Of a DNA stretch of 64,000 nt, positions 16,685-28,836 are shown one piece after another. The stretch spans positions 104,494-168,493 of the forward strand of contig NZ_JADPJH010000011.1 in the NCBI RefSeq assembly GCF_023073315.1, given 5' to 3'. A program made the position numbers and the translations under genes. The notes under the pieces were generated by a model that was given only the letters and a program-made list of their open reading frames with translations, was not told where the DNA came from and ran no database searches. Source of the DNA: Bradyrhizobium sp. 1. Lineage in GTDB: Bacteria > Pseudomonadota > Alphaproteobacteria > Rhizobiales > Xanthobacteraceae. Positions within the stretch are counted from its first letter, which is position 1; every line of letters begins with the position of its first letter.

Positions 16685-17665
16685 ATGCTCGCTTTCACAC
16701 TGCGCCGGGCCATCCAGGCCATTGGCGTCATGATCGCCGTCGGGGTTCTTTCGTTCTCGATGTTCCGTTTCGCGGGCGATCCCGTCAACCAGATGGTCGG
16801 GATGGATACCTCCGGCGCCGAACGCGCCGCGATCCGCAAATCGCTCGGCCTCGACGATCCCGTGATCGTGCAGTTCGGCCGCTATATCGGCAACGCCGCG
16901 CAGTTCAAGTTCGGCGTGTCCTACCAGTTCCGCCTGCCGGTCAGCAATCTGCTGATGGAGCGGATGCCGGCGACGTTGGAGCTGGCCATCGTTGCCACCA
17001 TCTTCGCGATGGTGAGCGGAATCCTGATGGGAGTCTATTCGGCGCTGCGCCGTGACAGCTGGCTCGCGCATGTCTTCCAGGCCGTCTCGCTGATCGGCAT
17101 CTCGCTGCCGACCTTCCTGATCGGCGTTCTCATGATCTATCTGTTCTCGGTGACGCTCGGCTGGCTGCCCTCGTTCGGGCGGGGCGATGTCGTGCATATC
17201 GGCTGGTGGACGACGGGCCTGCTAACGCTGTCCGGCTTGAAGGCGCTGATCATGCCGTCGATCACGCTCGGACTGTTCCAGATGACCTTGATCATGCGAC
17301 TGGTGCGCGCCGAGATGCTCGAGGTCATGCGCACCGACTACATCCGCTTTGCCCGCGCCCGCGGGCTGACCACGCGCGCGATTCATTTCGGCCACGCGCT
17401 GCGCAACACGCTGGTTCCGGTCATCACCGTCGCGGGCCTGCAATTTGGCTCGGTCATTGCTTTTGCGATCATCACGGAGACCGTGTTCCAGTGGCCGGGC
17501 ATGGGGCTCCTGTTCGTGCAGGCCGTTCAGAACGTCGATATCCCGATCATGGCGGCCTATCTGATGATGGTTTCACTGATCTTCGTCACCATCAATCTCG
17601 TGGTTGATATCCTCTACACCATTGTCGATCCGCGGCTGCGCTCGACAGTCAGCCGGGCGCATTGA
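16685..17665 (+). CDS. ABC transporter permease, DppB type
   Basis: A 326-residue inner-membrane permease of the oligopeptide/dipeptide importer family. The N-terminal MLAFTLRRAIQAIGVMIAV segment is the typical first helix with arginine pair, and about six hydrophobic segments follow. The cytoplasmic coupling loop matches the EAA motif (DYIRFARARGLTTRAIHFGHALRNTLVPV). AAGGAACAG precedes the ATG. It is separated by one base from the DppC-type gene, with which it forms the heterodimeric channel. Confidence 0.93.
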   Translation: MLAFTLRRAIQAIGVMIAVGVLSFSMFRFAGDPVNQMVGMDTSGAERAAIRKSLGLDDPVIVQFGRYIGNAAQFKFGVSYQFRLPVSNLLMERMPATLELAIVATIFAMVSGILMGVYSALRRDSWLAHVFQAVSLIGISLPTFLIGVLMIYLFSVTLGWLPSFGRGDVVHIGWWTTGLLTLSGLKALIMPSITLGLFQMTLIMRLVRAEMLEVMRTDYIRFARARGLTTRAIHFGHALRNTLVPVITVAGLQFGSVIAFAIITETVFQWPGMGLLFVQAVQNVDIPIMAAYLMMVSLIFVTINLVVDILYTIVDPRLRSTVSRAH

Positions 17666-17666
17666 A

Positions 17667-18626
17667 ATGAGCGAAGCCGTCGTTCCGCACATTGCAGAGA
17701 AACGTGCCGCGGCGCCTGGCTGGTTCAGGCGCGCGCTCGACAGCGATTTGTTCTATTCATTCCGTCGCTCCAAGATCACCATGATCGCAGCGGCCGTAAC
17801 GCTGCTGTTCTTCCTGATCTCGATCTTTGCCTCGGTGTTGTCGGTACAGAATCCGTTTGATCCGGCGCAGCTCCAGCTGATGAATTCCCGCATCTCGCCG
17901 CTCTGGACCGCCGACGGCCAGAGCCCGTTCCTGCTCGGCACCGACGAGCAGGGTCGCGACGTGCTGTCCGCGATCCTCTATGGCCTGCGCATCTCTCTGC
18001 TCGTCGGCGTGCTCGGCGTCGTCCTTTCCGGTGCAATCGGCATCCTGCTCGGGCTGACGGCCGGCTATTTCGGGGGCGCGGTCGACGGCCTGATCATGCG
18101 CATCGCCGACGTGCAGCTTTCGTTTCCGGCGATCCTGATCGCGCTCTTGATCAACGGCATCGCCAAATCCGTCTTTGGCAACAAGCTCGACGAGATGAGC
18201 ATGTTGGCGGTCCTGGTGTTCGCGATTGGCCTTAGCTTTTGGGTACAGTACGCGCGCACGGTGCGCAGCTCGGTGATGGTCGAGAAGAACAAGGACTATG
18301 TCGCCGCCGCGCAGCTGATCGGCCTGCCTGCCCCCGTGATCATGCTTCGCCACGTGCTGCCGAACACGATGGGACCGATTCTCGTCATCGCCACCATCAA
18401 TCTCGCGCTCGCCATCATCACCGAGGCAACGCTGTCCTTCCTCGGCTCGGGCATGCCCGAGACCATGCCGTCGCTCGGCACGCTGATCCGTATCGGCAAC
18501 GGCTACCTGTTTGCCGGCGAATGGTGGATCGTCGCATTTCCCGGAATCGCACTCGCGGCGCTCATCCTGTCGATCAACCTGCTCGGCGACTGGCTGCGCG
18601 ACGCCCTCAACCCAAAGCTTCGATGA
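17667..18626 (+). CDS. ABC transporter permease, DppC type
   Basis: A 319-residue second permease subunit. The LGTDEQGRDVLSAILYGLRISLLVG stretch is the DppC/OppC signature, followed by hydrophobic helices and the EAA-type loop around DYVAAAQLIGLPAPVIMLRHVLPNTMGPI. The final GDWLRDALNPKLR is the conserved end of this family. The ATG at 17667 follows the dppB-type stop by one base; an upstream frame extension lies inside that gene. It pairs with the subunit at 16685-17665. Confidence 0.93.
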   Translation: MSEAVVPHIAEKRAAAPGWFRRALDSDLFYSFRRSKITMIAAAVTLLFFLISIFASVLSVQNPFDPAQLQLMNSRISPLWTADGQSPFLLGTDEQGRDVLSAILYGLRISLLVGVLGVVLSGAIGILLGLTAGYFGGAVDGLIMRIADVQLSFPAILIALLINGIAKSVFGNKLDEMSMLAVLVFAIGLSFWVQYARTVRSSVMVEKNKDYVAAAQLIGLPAPVIMLRHVLPNTMGPILVIATINLALAIITEATLSFLGSGMPETMPSLGTLIRIGNGYLFAGEWWIVAFPGIALAALILSINLLGDWLRDALNPKLR

Positions 18627-18639
18627 GTATGCAGCGTTC

Positions 18640-19626
18640 ATGACCGAACCCGTTCTCTCCGTACGCAATCTCCAGGTGGAGTTCGCCGCCCGCCGCGGCA
18701 CACTGCGCGCCATCGACGGCGTCTCTTTCGATATCGCCAAGGGCGAGGTGCTCGGGGTGGTCGGCGAATCCGGCGCCGGCAAATCCGTCACGGGCCTCGC
18801 GGTGATCGGCCTGATCGATCCGCCCGGCCGCATTTCCGGCGGCGAGATTCATCTCGCCGGCCTGCGCATCGACAATCTGCCGCCGGAAGAGATGCGCCGC
18901 ATCCGCGGAAAACGCATCGGCATGATCTTCCAGGATCCCCTCACCTCGCTCAATCCGCTGTACAAGGTCGGCGATCAGATCGTCGAGACGATCCGGACCC
19001 ACCTCAATCTGTCCGAGACGGCCGCACGCCGCCGCGCCATCGACCTGCTCGCCGAGGTCGGCATTCCCGCCCCGGAGAAGCGCATCGACGGCTATCCGCA
19101 CGAATTCTCCGGCGGCATGCGCCAGCGCGTCGTGATTGCGCTCGCGATCTGCGCCGAGCCTGAGCTGATCATCGCGGACGAGCCGACCACCGCGCTCGAC
19201 GTCTCCGTGCAGGCGCAGATCATCTCGCTGATCAAGCGGCTCGGCCGCGACCACGGCACTGCCGTGATGCTGGTGACGCACGACATGGGCGTGATCGCCG
19301 AGACCTCGGACCGCGTGGCCGTCATGTATGCCGGCCGTGTCGCCGAGATCGGCCCGGTGCAGGACGTCGTGAAGAATCCGCTGCACCCCTACGCCAAGGG
19401 CCTGATGGGCGCGATCCCGACACTTGCCGGCGACGACAAGCGCCTGGTGCAGATCCCCGGCTCGATGCCGCGGCTGTCGGCGATCCCGCGCGGCTGCTCG
19501 TTCAACCCGCGTTGCGCATCCGCCTTCGATCGCTGCCGGATCGATAGGCCGGAGCCGCTGCCGCGCGGCACACAGTCGGTGGCCTGCCATCTCTACGACA
19601 CCGTCCCGGCGGAGAGCGCGGCATGA
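18640..19626 (+). CDS. ABC transporter ATP-binding protein, DppD type
   Basis: A 328-residue ATPase subunit of the peptide importer. Walker A is GESGAGKS (residues 42-49), the signature is FSGGMRQR and Walker B is [12 protein letters not shown]. The C-terminal oligo/dipeptide domain with [16 protein letters not shown] carries the cysteine cluster that binds an iron-sulfur centre in some family members. The ATG at 18640 lies 14 bases after the permease stop. It overlaps the next ATPase gene by ATGA. Confidence 0.93.
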   Translation: MTEPVLSVRNLQVEFAARRGTLRAIDGVSFDIAKGEVLGVVGESGAGKSVTGLAVIGLIDPPGRISGGEIHLAGLRIDNLPPEEMRRIRGKRIGMIFQDPLTSLNPLYKVGDQIVETIRTHLNLSETAARRRAIDLLAEVGIPAPEKRIDGYPHEFSGGMRQRVVIALAICAEPELIIADEPTTALDVSVQAQIISLIKRLGRDHGTAVMLVTHDMGVIAETSDRVAVMYAGRVAEIGPVQDVVKNPLHPYAKGLMGAIPTLAGDDKRLVQIPGSMPRLSAIPRGCSFNPRCASAFDRCRIDRPEPLPRGTQSVACHLYDTVPAESAA

Positions 19627-20612
19627 GCACGCCCTTCGTTCAGGCCACAAATCTCCGCCGCGTCTTCGACGTCTCGAAGCCATGGCTCAACCGCGTGCTC
19701 GAAGGCGGGCAGCTTGAATATCTCAAGGCAGTCGATCACGTCACCTTCGACATCAGGAAGGGCGAGACCTTTGCGCTGGTCGGCGAATCCGGCTCGGGCA
19801 AGACCACGGTGGCGCGAATGGTCGTCGGCCTGTTGCCGCCGAGTGCCGGCGATGTCCTGATCGACGGCGTCTCGATGACCGATCCGCGGCAGGCCCAGGC
19901 GCGGCGCAAGCTGCGCCGCCGCATCCAGATGATCTTCCAGGATCCGTACGCCAGCCTGAACCCGCACTTCCGCGTCGATGCCATCATCTCCGAGCCGATC
20001 CGCGCCTTCGACCTGATCCAGGGCGAACGCGACATCCAGGCCCGCGTCGGCGAGCTGCTCAGCCTCGTCGGCCTGCATCCGGACGACCGGCTGAAATTTC
20101 CGCATGAATTCTCCGGCGGCCAGCGCCAGCGCATCGCGATCGCGCGGGCGCTCGCCTCCGACGCCGAGTTCATCGTCTGCGACGAGCCGACCTCGGCGCT
20201 CGACGTCTCCGTACAGGCCCAGATCCTGAACCTGATGCGCGACCTCCAGGACAAGTTCGGCCTGACCTACATGTTCATCAGCCACAACCTCGCCGTGGTC
20301 CGCCACATGGCGAGCCGCGTCGGCGTGATGTATCTCGGCCGCATCGTCGAGATCGCGGAAGGACGCGAGCTGTTCGCCCGTCCGCGCATGCCCTACACCA
20401 AGATGCTGTTGGGCGCCGTGCCCGATCTCGCCATGAGCGGCCGCCAGCGCATCCCGGTGCAGGGCGAGATCCCGAACCCGATCAATCCGCCGCCCGGCTG
20501 CGCCTTCAATCCGCGCTGTCCGCTGGCGTTCGATCTCTGCCGCAAGGAAGCACCTGACCTGATCGACGGCGTCGCCTGCCACGCAGTGAACACCGCACCG
20601 GTCCCAGCGTGA
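19623..20612 (+). CDS. ABC transporter ATP-binding protein, DppF type
   Basis: A 329-residue second ATPase subunit, partner of the DppD-type protein. Walker A is GESGSGKT (54-61), the signature FSGGQRQR, and Walker B FIVCDEPTSALD. The C-terminal GCAFNPRCPLAFDLC cysteine cluster is present. Its ATG overlaps the dppD-type stop (ATGA), so the two are coupled. It completes the first A-B-C-D-F importer; 82 bases separate it from the gamma-glutamyltransferase-like gene. Confidence 0.93.
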   Translation: MSTPFVQATNLRRVFDVSKPWLNRVLEGGQLEYLKAVDHVTFDIRKGETFALVGESGSGKTTVARMVVGLLPPSAGDVLIDGVSMTDPRQAQARRKLRRRIQMIFQDPYASLNPHFRVDAIISEPIRAFDLIQGERDIQARVGELLSLVGLHPDDRLKFPHEFSGGQRQRIAIARALASDAEFIVCDEPTSALDVSVQAQILNLMRDLQDKFGLTYMFISHNLAVVRHMASRVGVMYLGRIVEIAEGRELFARPRMPYTKMLLGAVPDLAMSGRQRIPVQGEIPNPINPPPGCAFNPRCPLAFDLCRKEAPDLIDGVACHAVNTAPVPA

Positions 20613-20694
20613 CGCGCGCGTGCCATGCGGTCTGCGCATTTGGCATACCAGCATCGGCTGTGATCAATTGCGCGCGCCGCAAATGAGGTAGCCC

Positions 20695-22500
20695 ATGGCC
20701 AGCATCGTCAATCCCGATCCCTTCACGACGCGCCCCGAGATCGAGGGCACGTTCGGGGTCGTCGCCACCACCCACTGGATCGCGACCGCCGTCGGCATGG
20801 CCATCCTCGAAAAGGGCGGCAACGCCTTCGATGCCGGCGTCGCCACCGCTTTCACCCTCCAGGTGGTCGAGCCGCATCTGAACGGCCCCGGCGGCGACGT
20901 GCCGATCATTGTCCATGACGTCAAGCGCGGCCGCACCGAGGTGATCTGCGGCCAGGGCCCGGCGCCCGCGCGCGCCACCATCGCGCATTACAAGAGCGAA
21001 GGCCTCGACATGGTGCCCGGCACCGGCCTGCTCGCCGCCTGCGTCCCCGGCACCTTCGAATCCTGGATGATGCTGCTGCGCGACTACGGCACGATGCGCG
21101 TGCGCGACGTGCTGGAGCCCGCGATCTCCTACGCGCGCGACGGCTATCCGCTGGTCGAGCGCGCCTGCGCCACGATCCAGACTGTCGAGCAATTGTTCCG
21201 CAAGCATTGGCCGACTTCGGCTGCGGTCTATCTGCCGAACGACGAAGTGCCGAAGCCCGGCACGCTCTTCACCAACAAGACACTGGCCGCGACCTACGCC
21301 CGCATTCTCAGCGAGGCCGAGAGCGGCGGTGGTGGCCGCGATGCCGAGATCGAACGGGCGCGAAAGTCCTGGTCGCAAGGCTTTGTCGCGGAAGCCATCG
21401 ACAAATTCTGTCGAACCCAGGAAGTGATGGACGTCAGCGGCTCGCCACATCGCGGCGTGCTCTCGGCCGATGACATGGCGCGCTGGCAGCCGACCATCGA
21501 GGCCCCGCTCACCTACGATTACGGCCGCTACACCGTCTGCAAGGCCGGCGTCTGGAGCCAGGGACCGGTGACGCTGCAGCAGCTCGCGCTGCTCAAGGGC
21601 TTCGCGCTCGACGGGCTCGACCCGACCGGACCTGAATTCATCCATCTCCAGATCGAATGCGCAAAACTCGCCTTCGCCGACCGCGAAAAATTCTACGGCG
21701 ATCCCAAGTTCAGCGAGATCCCGATCGGAACGCTGCTGTCGGACGCCTATAACGACGAGCGCCGCAAGCTCGTCACCGACAAGGCCTCGCTCGATCTCCG
21801 GCCCGGCACGATCGAGGGCTTTGGCGGCGTGGTCAAGCTGCGCCGCGCTGAAGGCCAACGCGAGGCCGTTGGCGCGCTCGGCGCCGGTGAACCAACCGTG
21901 GGGCGCTTCGGCGAGGTACGCGGCGACACCGTGCATTTCGACATCATCGACAAAGCCGGCAACATGGTGTCCTCGACGCCGTCGGGAGGCTGGCTGCAAT
22001 CCTCGCCTGTCATTCCCGAGCTGGGCTTCTGCCTCGGCAGCCGCGCACAAATGTTCGATTTGGAGGAGAACCAACCCAGTTCGCTCGCGCCGGGCAAGCG
22101 CCCACGCACGACGCTGTCGCCGACCATGGCGCTACGCGACGGCGAGCCGTATCTCGCCTGGGGCTCGCCCGGTGGCGACCAGCAGGACCAGTGGATCACG
22201 CAATTCTTCCTGCGCCACGTCCATTGCAATCTCAATCTCCAGGAAGCCATCGACGCGCCGGCCTGGCATTCCGAGCACTTCCCGATCTCGTTCTGGCCGC
22301 GCACCGCCCGCCCCGGCGTGCTGGTGATCGAGAACCGGGTGCCGAAGGCAACGATCGATAATCTTCGCGAGCGCGGACATATCGTCGAGGTCGGCCCCGA
22401 CTGGTCGGAAGGCCGCCTCACCGCAGCCTCACGCGTCGGGGTGCGCCGCCGCGCTGCCGCCAATCCGCGCGGCATGCAGGGCTACGCCGCAGGGCGCTGA
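20695..22500 (+). CDS. gamma-Glutamyltransferase family protein (Ntn hydrolase)
   Basis: A 601-residue member of the gamma-glutamyltranspeptidase family, whose precursors self-cleave and then hydrolyse or transfer gamma-glutamyl groups. The first part has the family hallmark GGNAFDAGVATAFTLQVVEPHLNGPGGD (in part). The predicted cleavage threonine is Thr412 in RGDTVHFDIID, and SSTPSGGW and LAWGSPGGDQQDQ supply later family motifs. No signal peptide is seen, so it is probably cytosolic and may work on imported material. GAGGTAG precedes the ATG. It lies between two peptide importers and nine bases before a DUF1028 gene. Confidence 0.88.
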   Translation: MASIVNPDPFTTRPEIEGTFGVVATTHWIATAVGMAILEKGGNAFDAGVATAFTLQVVEPHLNGPGGDVPIIVHDVKRGRTEVICGQGPAPARATIAHYKSEGLDMVPGTGLLAACVPGTFESWMMLLRDYGTMRVRDVLEPAISYARDGYPLVERACATIQTVEQLFRKHWPTSAAVYLPNDEVPKPGTLFTNKTLAATYARILSEAESGGGGRDAEIERARKSWSQGFVAEAIDKFCRTQEVMDVSGSPHRGVLSADDMARWQPTIEAPLTYDYGRYTVCKAGVWSQGPVTLQQLALLKGFALDGLDPTGPEFIHLQIECAKLAFADREKFYGDPKFSEIPIGTLLSDAYNDERRKLVTDKASLDLRPGTIEGFGGVVKLRRAEGQREAVGALGAGEPTVGRFGEVRGDTVHFDIIDKAGNMVSSTPSGGWLQSSPVIPELGFCLGSRAQMFDLEENQPSSLAPGKRPRTTLSPTMALRDGEPYLAWGSPGGDQQDQWITQFFLRHVHCNLNLQEAIDAPAWHSEHFPISFWPRTARPGVLVIENRVPKATIDNLRERGHIVEVGPDWSEGRLTAASRVGVRRRAAANPRGMQGYAAGR

Positions 22501-22509
22501 AGGCAGCAC

Positions 22510-23216
22510 ATGACCTGGTCGATCATCGCGCGAGACCCTGCCACCGGCCAGTTCGGCATCGCGGTTGCGACGCGATTTTTCGCCGTCGGCGCGCGCGTGC
22601 CCTATGTCGCGGCCGGCCTCGGCGCCATCGCGACGCAGGCCTTCGTCAATCCCTATTACGGCATCGACGGCGTCAAGCTGCTGCATGAGGGCTTGAACGC
22701 CCATGACGTGCTTGCCGCCCTGCTCGCGACCGACGACGGCCGCGAGAGCCGGCAGATCCACATCATGGACGCCAGCGGCGCGATCGCTGCGCATACCGGC
22801 CGTGACTGCGTCGACTGGTGCGGCCACGTCGCCGGCAGCGGCTTCTCCATTGCCGGCAATATGCTCGCAGGCGCCGACGTACTCGACGAGACTGCAAAAA
22901 CCTACATCGCCAATGACAGCCTGCCTTTCCCGCGCCGCCTGCTCGCCGCCATGCGCGCGGGCGAAGCCGCTGGCGGTGACAAGCGAGGTAAGCAATCCGC
23001 GGCCTTGTTGATCCATGGCGAGGAGGAATGGCCGGCGCTGGACATTCGCGCCGACGATCATCCCGATCCGCTCGGTGAGCTCGAGCGGCTCGAACGTGTC
23101 AGCCAGGAACTCTGGGTGCACTTCCGCGGCGCGATGCCCACGCGGCAGAATCCGGCCGGCAACACCGATCGCAGCATCATCGACGCCAGCATCGCTGCAG
23201 CGCGCGCAAGGCAAGC

Positions 23217-23220
<4 letters not shown>
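22510..23220 (+). CDS. DUF1028 domain protein (Ntn-hydrolase-like)
   Basis: A 236-residue protein of the DUF1028 family. It begins MTWSIIARDPATGQFGIAVATRFFAVGARVP, a pattern typical of the family, with RNDCVDW-like cysteine/histidine residues (GRDCVDWCGHVAGSG) near residue 100. The fold is related to N-terminal-nucleophile hydrolases and the catalytic activity is unknown. It follows the gamma-glutamyltransferase-like gene by nine bases and overlaps the next ATPase gene by ATGA, so it belongs to the peptide-import operon and may process the imported substrate. Confidence 0.85.
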
Positions 23221-25306
<2,086 letters not shown>

Positions 25307-25330
25307 CCCGCGAAACAGAGGTTGAGAGCG

Positions 25331-26854
25331 ATGAGCTTTGTGCGTTTGACAATCCTGGCATCGGCCTTGCTGACGTCGCTCGTGGGCGCAGCCCAAACCC
25401 AAGTCCAAGCCCAGACCACGCTTCGCATCGGCATCGCCGAAGACCCCGACATCCTCGATCCCAGCATCGGCCGCACCTATGTCGGCCGCATCGTGTTCTC
25501 CGCCTTCTGCGACAAGCTGTTCGACATCGACGAAAAACTCAACATCGTCCCGCAGCTCGCGCTGTCCCACGAGACCTCGGCCGACGGCAAGGAGATGACG
25601 ATCAAGCTCCGGCCTGGCGTCAAATTCCACGATGGCGAGCCGCTCGACGCGGAGGCCGCAAAGTTCTCGATCGAACGTCACATGACGCTGCCGACCTCGT
25701 TCCGGAAGTCGGAACTCGCCAGCGTCGACCATGTCGAGGTGGTCGATCCCCTGACCATCAAGCTGGTGCTCAAGACGGCCTACTCGCCGCTGATCGCCCA
25801 GCTCACCGACCGCTCCGGCATGATGGTGTCGCCCAAGGCGGCGAAGGAAGCCGGCGACAAGTTCGGCCTGCATCCGGTCTGCGCCGGCCCCTACAAATTC
25901 GTCGAGCGCGTCCAGCAGGACCGCATGGTGTTCGAGAAGTTCGCCGACTACTGGAACAAGGACAACATCCATATCGACCGTGTCGTGTTCCTGCCGATCG
26001 TCGACGCCACCGTGCGCCTCGCCAACCTCAAGTCCGGCGGGCTCGATCTGATCGAGCGCGTGCTGGCCACCGACATCAAGGACGTGCGCGCCGATCCCAA
26101 GCTGGTGCTGTCGACGGCGCCCGAGCTCGGTTATCAGGGCCTGACGATCAACATCGGCAACGACAAGACCAAGGGGCCACTCAGCCAATCCGCGAAGGTA
26201 CGCCAGGCACTCAGCCTGTCGATCGATCGCGAGGCCATCAACCAGGTCGTATTCAACGGCGAGTTCACGCCGGGCAATCAATGGGTCAGCCCGACGCATC
26301 CATACTATCAGAAGGCTTTCCCCATTCCGGGTCGCGACATCGGCAAGGCCAAGGCGCTGTTGAAGGAAGCCGGTGTCAGCCTGCCCGTCACCGTCGACTA
26401 CATGGTACCAAAGGGCACCGAGTACGAGGCCGTCGCCCAGGTCGTGCAGTCCATGGCCGCCGAAGCAGGCTTCGACATCAAGGTCCGCGTCGTCGAATTC
26501 GCGACCACCTTCAAGCAGGCGCAGGCCGGCGAGTTCCAGGTGTTCCAGATCAACTGGAGCGGACGCATCGACCCGGACGGCAACTCCTACATCTTCATGC
26601 GCAGCAAGGCGCCGCAGAACGACGGCGTGTATTCGAACCCCGAAGCCGACAAACTGATGGAAGACGGACGGGCGACGTCCAACGTCGAGGAGCGCAAGGC
26701 GATCTACGGGAAGCTGACCAAGGTCCTGCTCGACGACCTGCCGATCATCTACATCTATCATCGTACGCTCCTGATCGCGCATACAAAGAAGCTCGAGGGT
26801 TACCGGCAGATGCCTGATGGCCTCGTGCGCGTGGTCGGGCTGAAGTTCAAGTGA
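25331..26854 (+). CDS. ABC transporter substrate-binding protein, family 5 (second importer)
   Basis: A 507-residue periplasmic peptide-type binding protein. A Sec signal peptide is visible (LTILASALLTSLVGAAQ), cleaved near residues 25-30. The mature part has LRIGIAEDPDILDPSIGRTYVGR and VKFHDGEPLDAEAAKFSIERH, both family patterns. The ATG at 25331 is used; a TTG three codons upstream is less likely. Given the neighbouring gamma-glutamyltransferase-like and DUF1028 genes, gamma-glutamyl or modified peptides are possible ligands, but the sequence does not define this. Confidence 0.92.
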   Translation: MSFVRLTILASALLTSLVGAAQTQVQAQTTLRIGIAEDPDILDPSIGRTYVGRIVFSAFCDKLFDIDEKLNIVPQLALSHETSADGKEMTIKLRPGVKFHDGEPLDAEAAKFSIERHMTLPTSFRKSELASVDHVEVVDPLTIKLVLKTAYSPLIAQLTDRSGMMVSPKAAKEAGDKFGLHPVCAGPYKFVERVQQDRMVFEKFADYWNKDNIHIDRVVFLPIVDATVRLANLKSGGLDLIERVLATDIKDVRADPKLVLSTAPELGYQGLTINIGNDKTKGPLSQSAKVRQALSLSIDREAINQVVFNGEFTPGNQWVSPTHPYYQKAFPIPGRDIGKAKALLKEAGVSLPVTVDYMVPKGTEYEAVAQVVQSMAAEAGFDIKVRVVEFATTFKQAQAGEFQVFQINWSGRIDPDGNSYIFMRSKAPQNDGVYSNPEADKLMEDGRATSNVEERKAIYGKLTKVLLDDLPIIYIYHRTLLIAHTKKLEGYRQMPDGLVRVVGLKFK

Positions 26855-26885
26855 TCGCGGCATCACTCGGGAAACACGTGGAGCC

Positions 26886-27827
26886 ATGCTGAACTTCCTC
26901 GCCCGCCGCATCGCGCAGATCGTGCCGACACTGTTCTTCGTGTCGGTGCTGATCTTTTCGCTCCAGCAATTGCTGCCGGGCGATCCCGCGCTGGTGATGG
27001 CGGGCGAGGAGCGCGATCCCGCCGCAATCGAGCAGATCCGGCAGCAGTACAAGCTCGATCAGCCGATCCCCGTGCAATATGTCTACTGGCTCAAGGGAGT
27101 CCTCACCGGCAATTTCGGCGAGTCGCTGCGCAACAAGATGCCGGTGCGCGAGCTGATCGCACAGAAACTGCCGGTGACGCTCCAGCTCGGCTCGATGGCG
27201 ATCCTGATCGCATTCCTCATCGGCATTCCCGCCGGCATCGTCTCCGCGGTGAAGAAGGGCACGGTTTGGGACTATGGCGCCAACCTGTTCGCGCTGTGGG
27301 GCATCTCGACGCCGAATTTCTGGCTCGGAATCCTCATGATCTTCCTGTTCTCGATTCACCTGGGCTGGCTGCCGGCCTCGGGCTACGTGCCGCTCACGGA
27401 GGACTGGCGCGCGAGCCTGGCAGCCACCATCATGCCGGCCTTCGTGCTCGGCAATGCGATTTCGGCGGTCCTGATGCGGCACACGCGCAGCGCCATGCTC
27501 CAGGTTCTGGAGAGCGACTATGTCCGCACCGCGCGCGCGAAAGGTCTCTCCGAGCGCTCGGTGATCCTCAAGCACGCGATGCGCAACGCGCTGACACCGA
27601 TCATCACGCTCGGCGCGCTCGAGCTCGGCACGCTGCTGTCGGGCGCGGTGCTGACCGAACAGATCTTCTCCATTCCCGGCTTCGGCAAGCTGATCGTGGA
27701 CGCCGTGTTCAACCGCGACTACGCGGTCGTGCAGGGCGTGGTGCTGGTGACGGCCACCGTCTACATCACGCTGAATCTCGTGGCCGACGTCGCCTACATC
27801 CTCGTAAATCCGCGGCTGAGGGGCTAG
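26886..27827 (+). CDS. ABC transporter permease, DppB type (second importer)
   Basis: A 313-residue inner-membrane permease. The N-terminus MLNFLARRIAQIVPTLFFVSVLIF is the usual first helix, and DYVRTARAKGLSERSVILKHAMRNALTPI is the EAA coupling loop. It lies 31 bases after the binding-protein gene and three bases before the second permease gene. The pair makes the channel for the second importer. Confidence 0.93.
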   Translation: MLNFLARRIAQIVPTLFFVSVLIFSLQQLLPGDPALVMAGEERDPAAIEQIRQQYKLDQPIPVQYVYWLKGVLTGNFGESLRNKMPVRELIAQKLPVTLQLGSMAILIAFLIGIPAGIVSAVKKGTVWDYGANLFALWGISTPNFWLGILMIFLFSIHLGWLPASGYVPLTEDWRASLAATIMPAFVLGNAISAVLMRHTRSAMLQVLESDYVRTARAKGLSERSVILKHAMRNALTPIITLGALELGTLLSGAVLTEQIFSIPGFGKLIVDAVFNRDYAVVQGVVLVTATVYITLNLVADVAYILVNPRLRG

Positions 27828-27830
27828 GCG

Positions 27831-28718
27831 ATGACCGACACTGCGCTGCCCGCCAGCCCCGCCGTCCAAGCCTACGAGCTGGACAGCCCGGCCCGTCGCG
27901 CCCGGCGGCGGCTGTTCAAGCGCAAGGCGGCCGTGTTCGGGCTCGTCGTGATCACGGCGTTCATCCTGCTTGCGGCGCTCGCCCCACTGGTCGTGCCCTA
28001 TGACCCCATCGCAACGAGCTGGAGCCTGGTGCGCAAGCCGCCGACTGCGGCGCACTGGTTCGGCACCGACGATCTCGGCCGCGACATCTTCAGCCGCGTC
28101 ATTTACGGCGCGCGTGCCTCCCTGCTCGCCGGCCTGATCTCGGTCGCGATCGCGCTCGGCGTCGGCGTGCCGCTCGGCCTGCTCGCAGGCTATCGCGGCG
28201 GATTTGTCGACGCGCTGATCAGCCGGATCACGGATGCGATGCTGGCCTGCCCGTTCCTGATCCTGGCAATCGCGCTTGCCGCGTTCCTTGGTCCGAGTCT
28301 CGGCAATGCCATGATCGCGATCGGCATCTCGGCCACCCCGATCTTCATCCGCCTGACCCGCGGTCAGGTGCTGGTCGTCAAGGCCGAGGATTATGTCGAG
28401 GCCGCACGCGCGCTAGGCAACCCCGACTGGCGGATCGCGTTCTCGCATATCCTGCCGAACATCCTGCCGGCGCTGCTGGTGCAGGCGACGCTGTCGATCG
28501 CCGCCGCCATCATCGCCGAAGCCGCGCTCTCGTTCCTCGGCCTCGGCCAGCAGCCGCCGGCGCCGTCCTGGGGCAGCATGCTCAACGCGGCGCAGCGCTT
28601 CCTGACCCAGGCGCCGTGGATGGCGATCTGGCCGGGCCTCGCGATCTTCCTCGTGGTGCTATCGCTGAACCTGCTCGGCGACGGCCTGCGCGACGCACTC
28701 GATCCGCGCCAGCGCTAG
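27831..28718 (+). CDS. ABC transporter permease, DppC type (second importer)
   Basis: A 295-residue permease subunit. FGTDDLGRDIFSRVIYGARASLLAG is the DppC signature; DYVEAARALGNPDWRIAFSHILPNILPAL is the EAA loop, and it ends GDGLRDALDPRQR. It is the last gene of the plus-strand importer block and is followed by a palindromic intergenic repeat and then by the convergent signalling operon. Confidence 0.93.
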   Translation: MTDTALPASPAVQAYELDSPARRARRRLFKRKAAVFGLVVITAFILLAALAPLVVPYDPIATSWSLVRKPPTAAHWFGTDDLGRDIFSRVIYGARASLLAGLISVAIALGVGVPLGLLAGYRGGFVDALISRITDAMLACPFLILAIALAAFLGPSLGNAMIAIGISATPIFIRLTRGQVLVVKAEDYVEAARALGNPDWRIAFSHILPNILPALLVQATLSIAAAIIAEAALSFLGLGQQPPAPSWGSMLNAAQRFLTQAPWMAIWPGLAIFLVVLSLNLLGDGLRDALDPRQR

Positions 28719-28722
28719 CTGT

Positions 28723-28820
28723 TCCTCATGGTGAGGAGCGCGCACTTCGCGCGTGTCTCGAACCATGAAGGCCCGACTATCGCCTGTGGCCATCCTTCGA
28801 GACGCCCGCCTATGGCGGGC
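28723..28820. repeat. Composite palindromic intergenic repeat
   Basis: Contains short perfect hairpins TCCTCA-TGG-TGAGGA (28723-28737) and GCCCGCC-TAT-GGCGGGC (28804-28820) joined by imperfect complementary stretches (GCGCGCACTTCGCGCG, CATCCTTCGAGACGC). It lies between convergent genes and could also serve as a bidirectional terminator. This type is common in Bradyrhizobium (from memory). Confidence 0.6.
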
Positions 28821-28836
28821 CCTCAGGACGAGGACT

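Noticed and set aside
20506..22074. Minus-strand open frame of 522 codons
   Set aside because: Antisense to the GGT-like gene, which has family motifs and a ribosome-binding site; the minus frame has neither.
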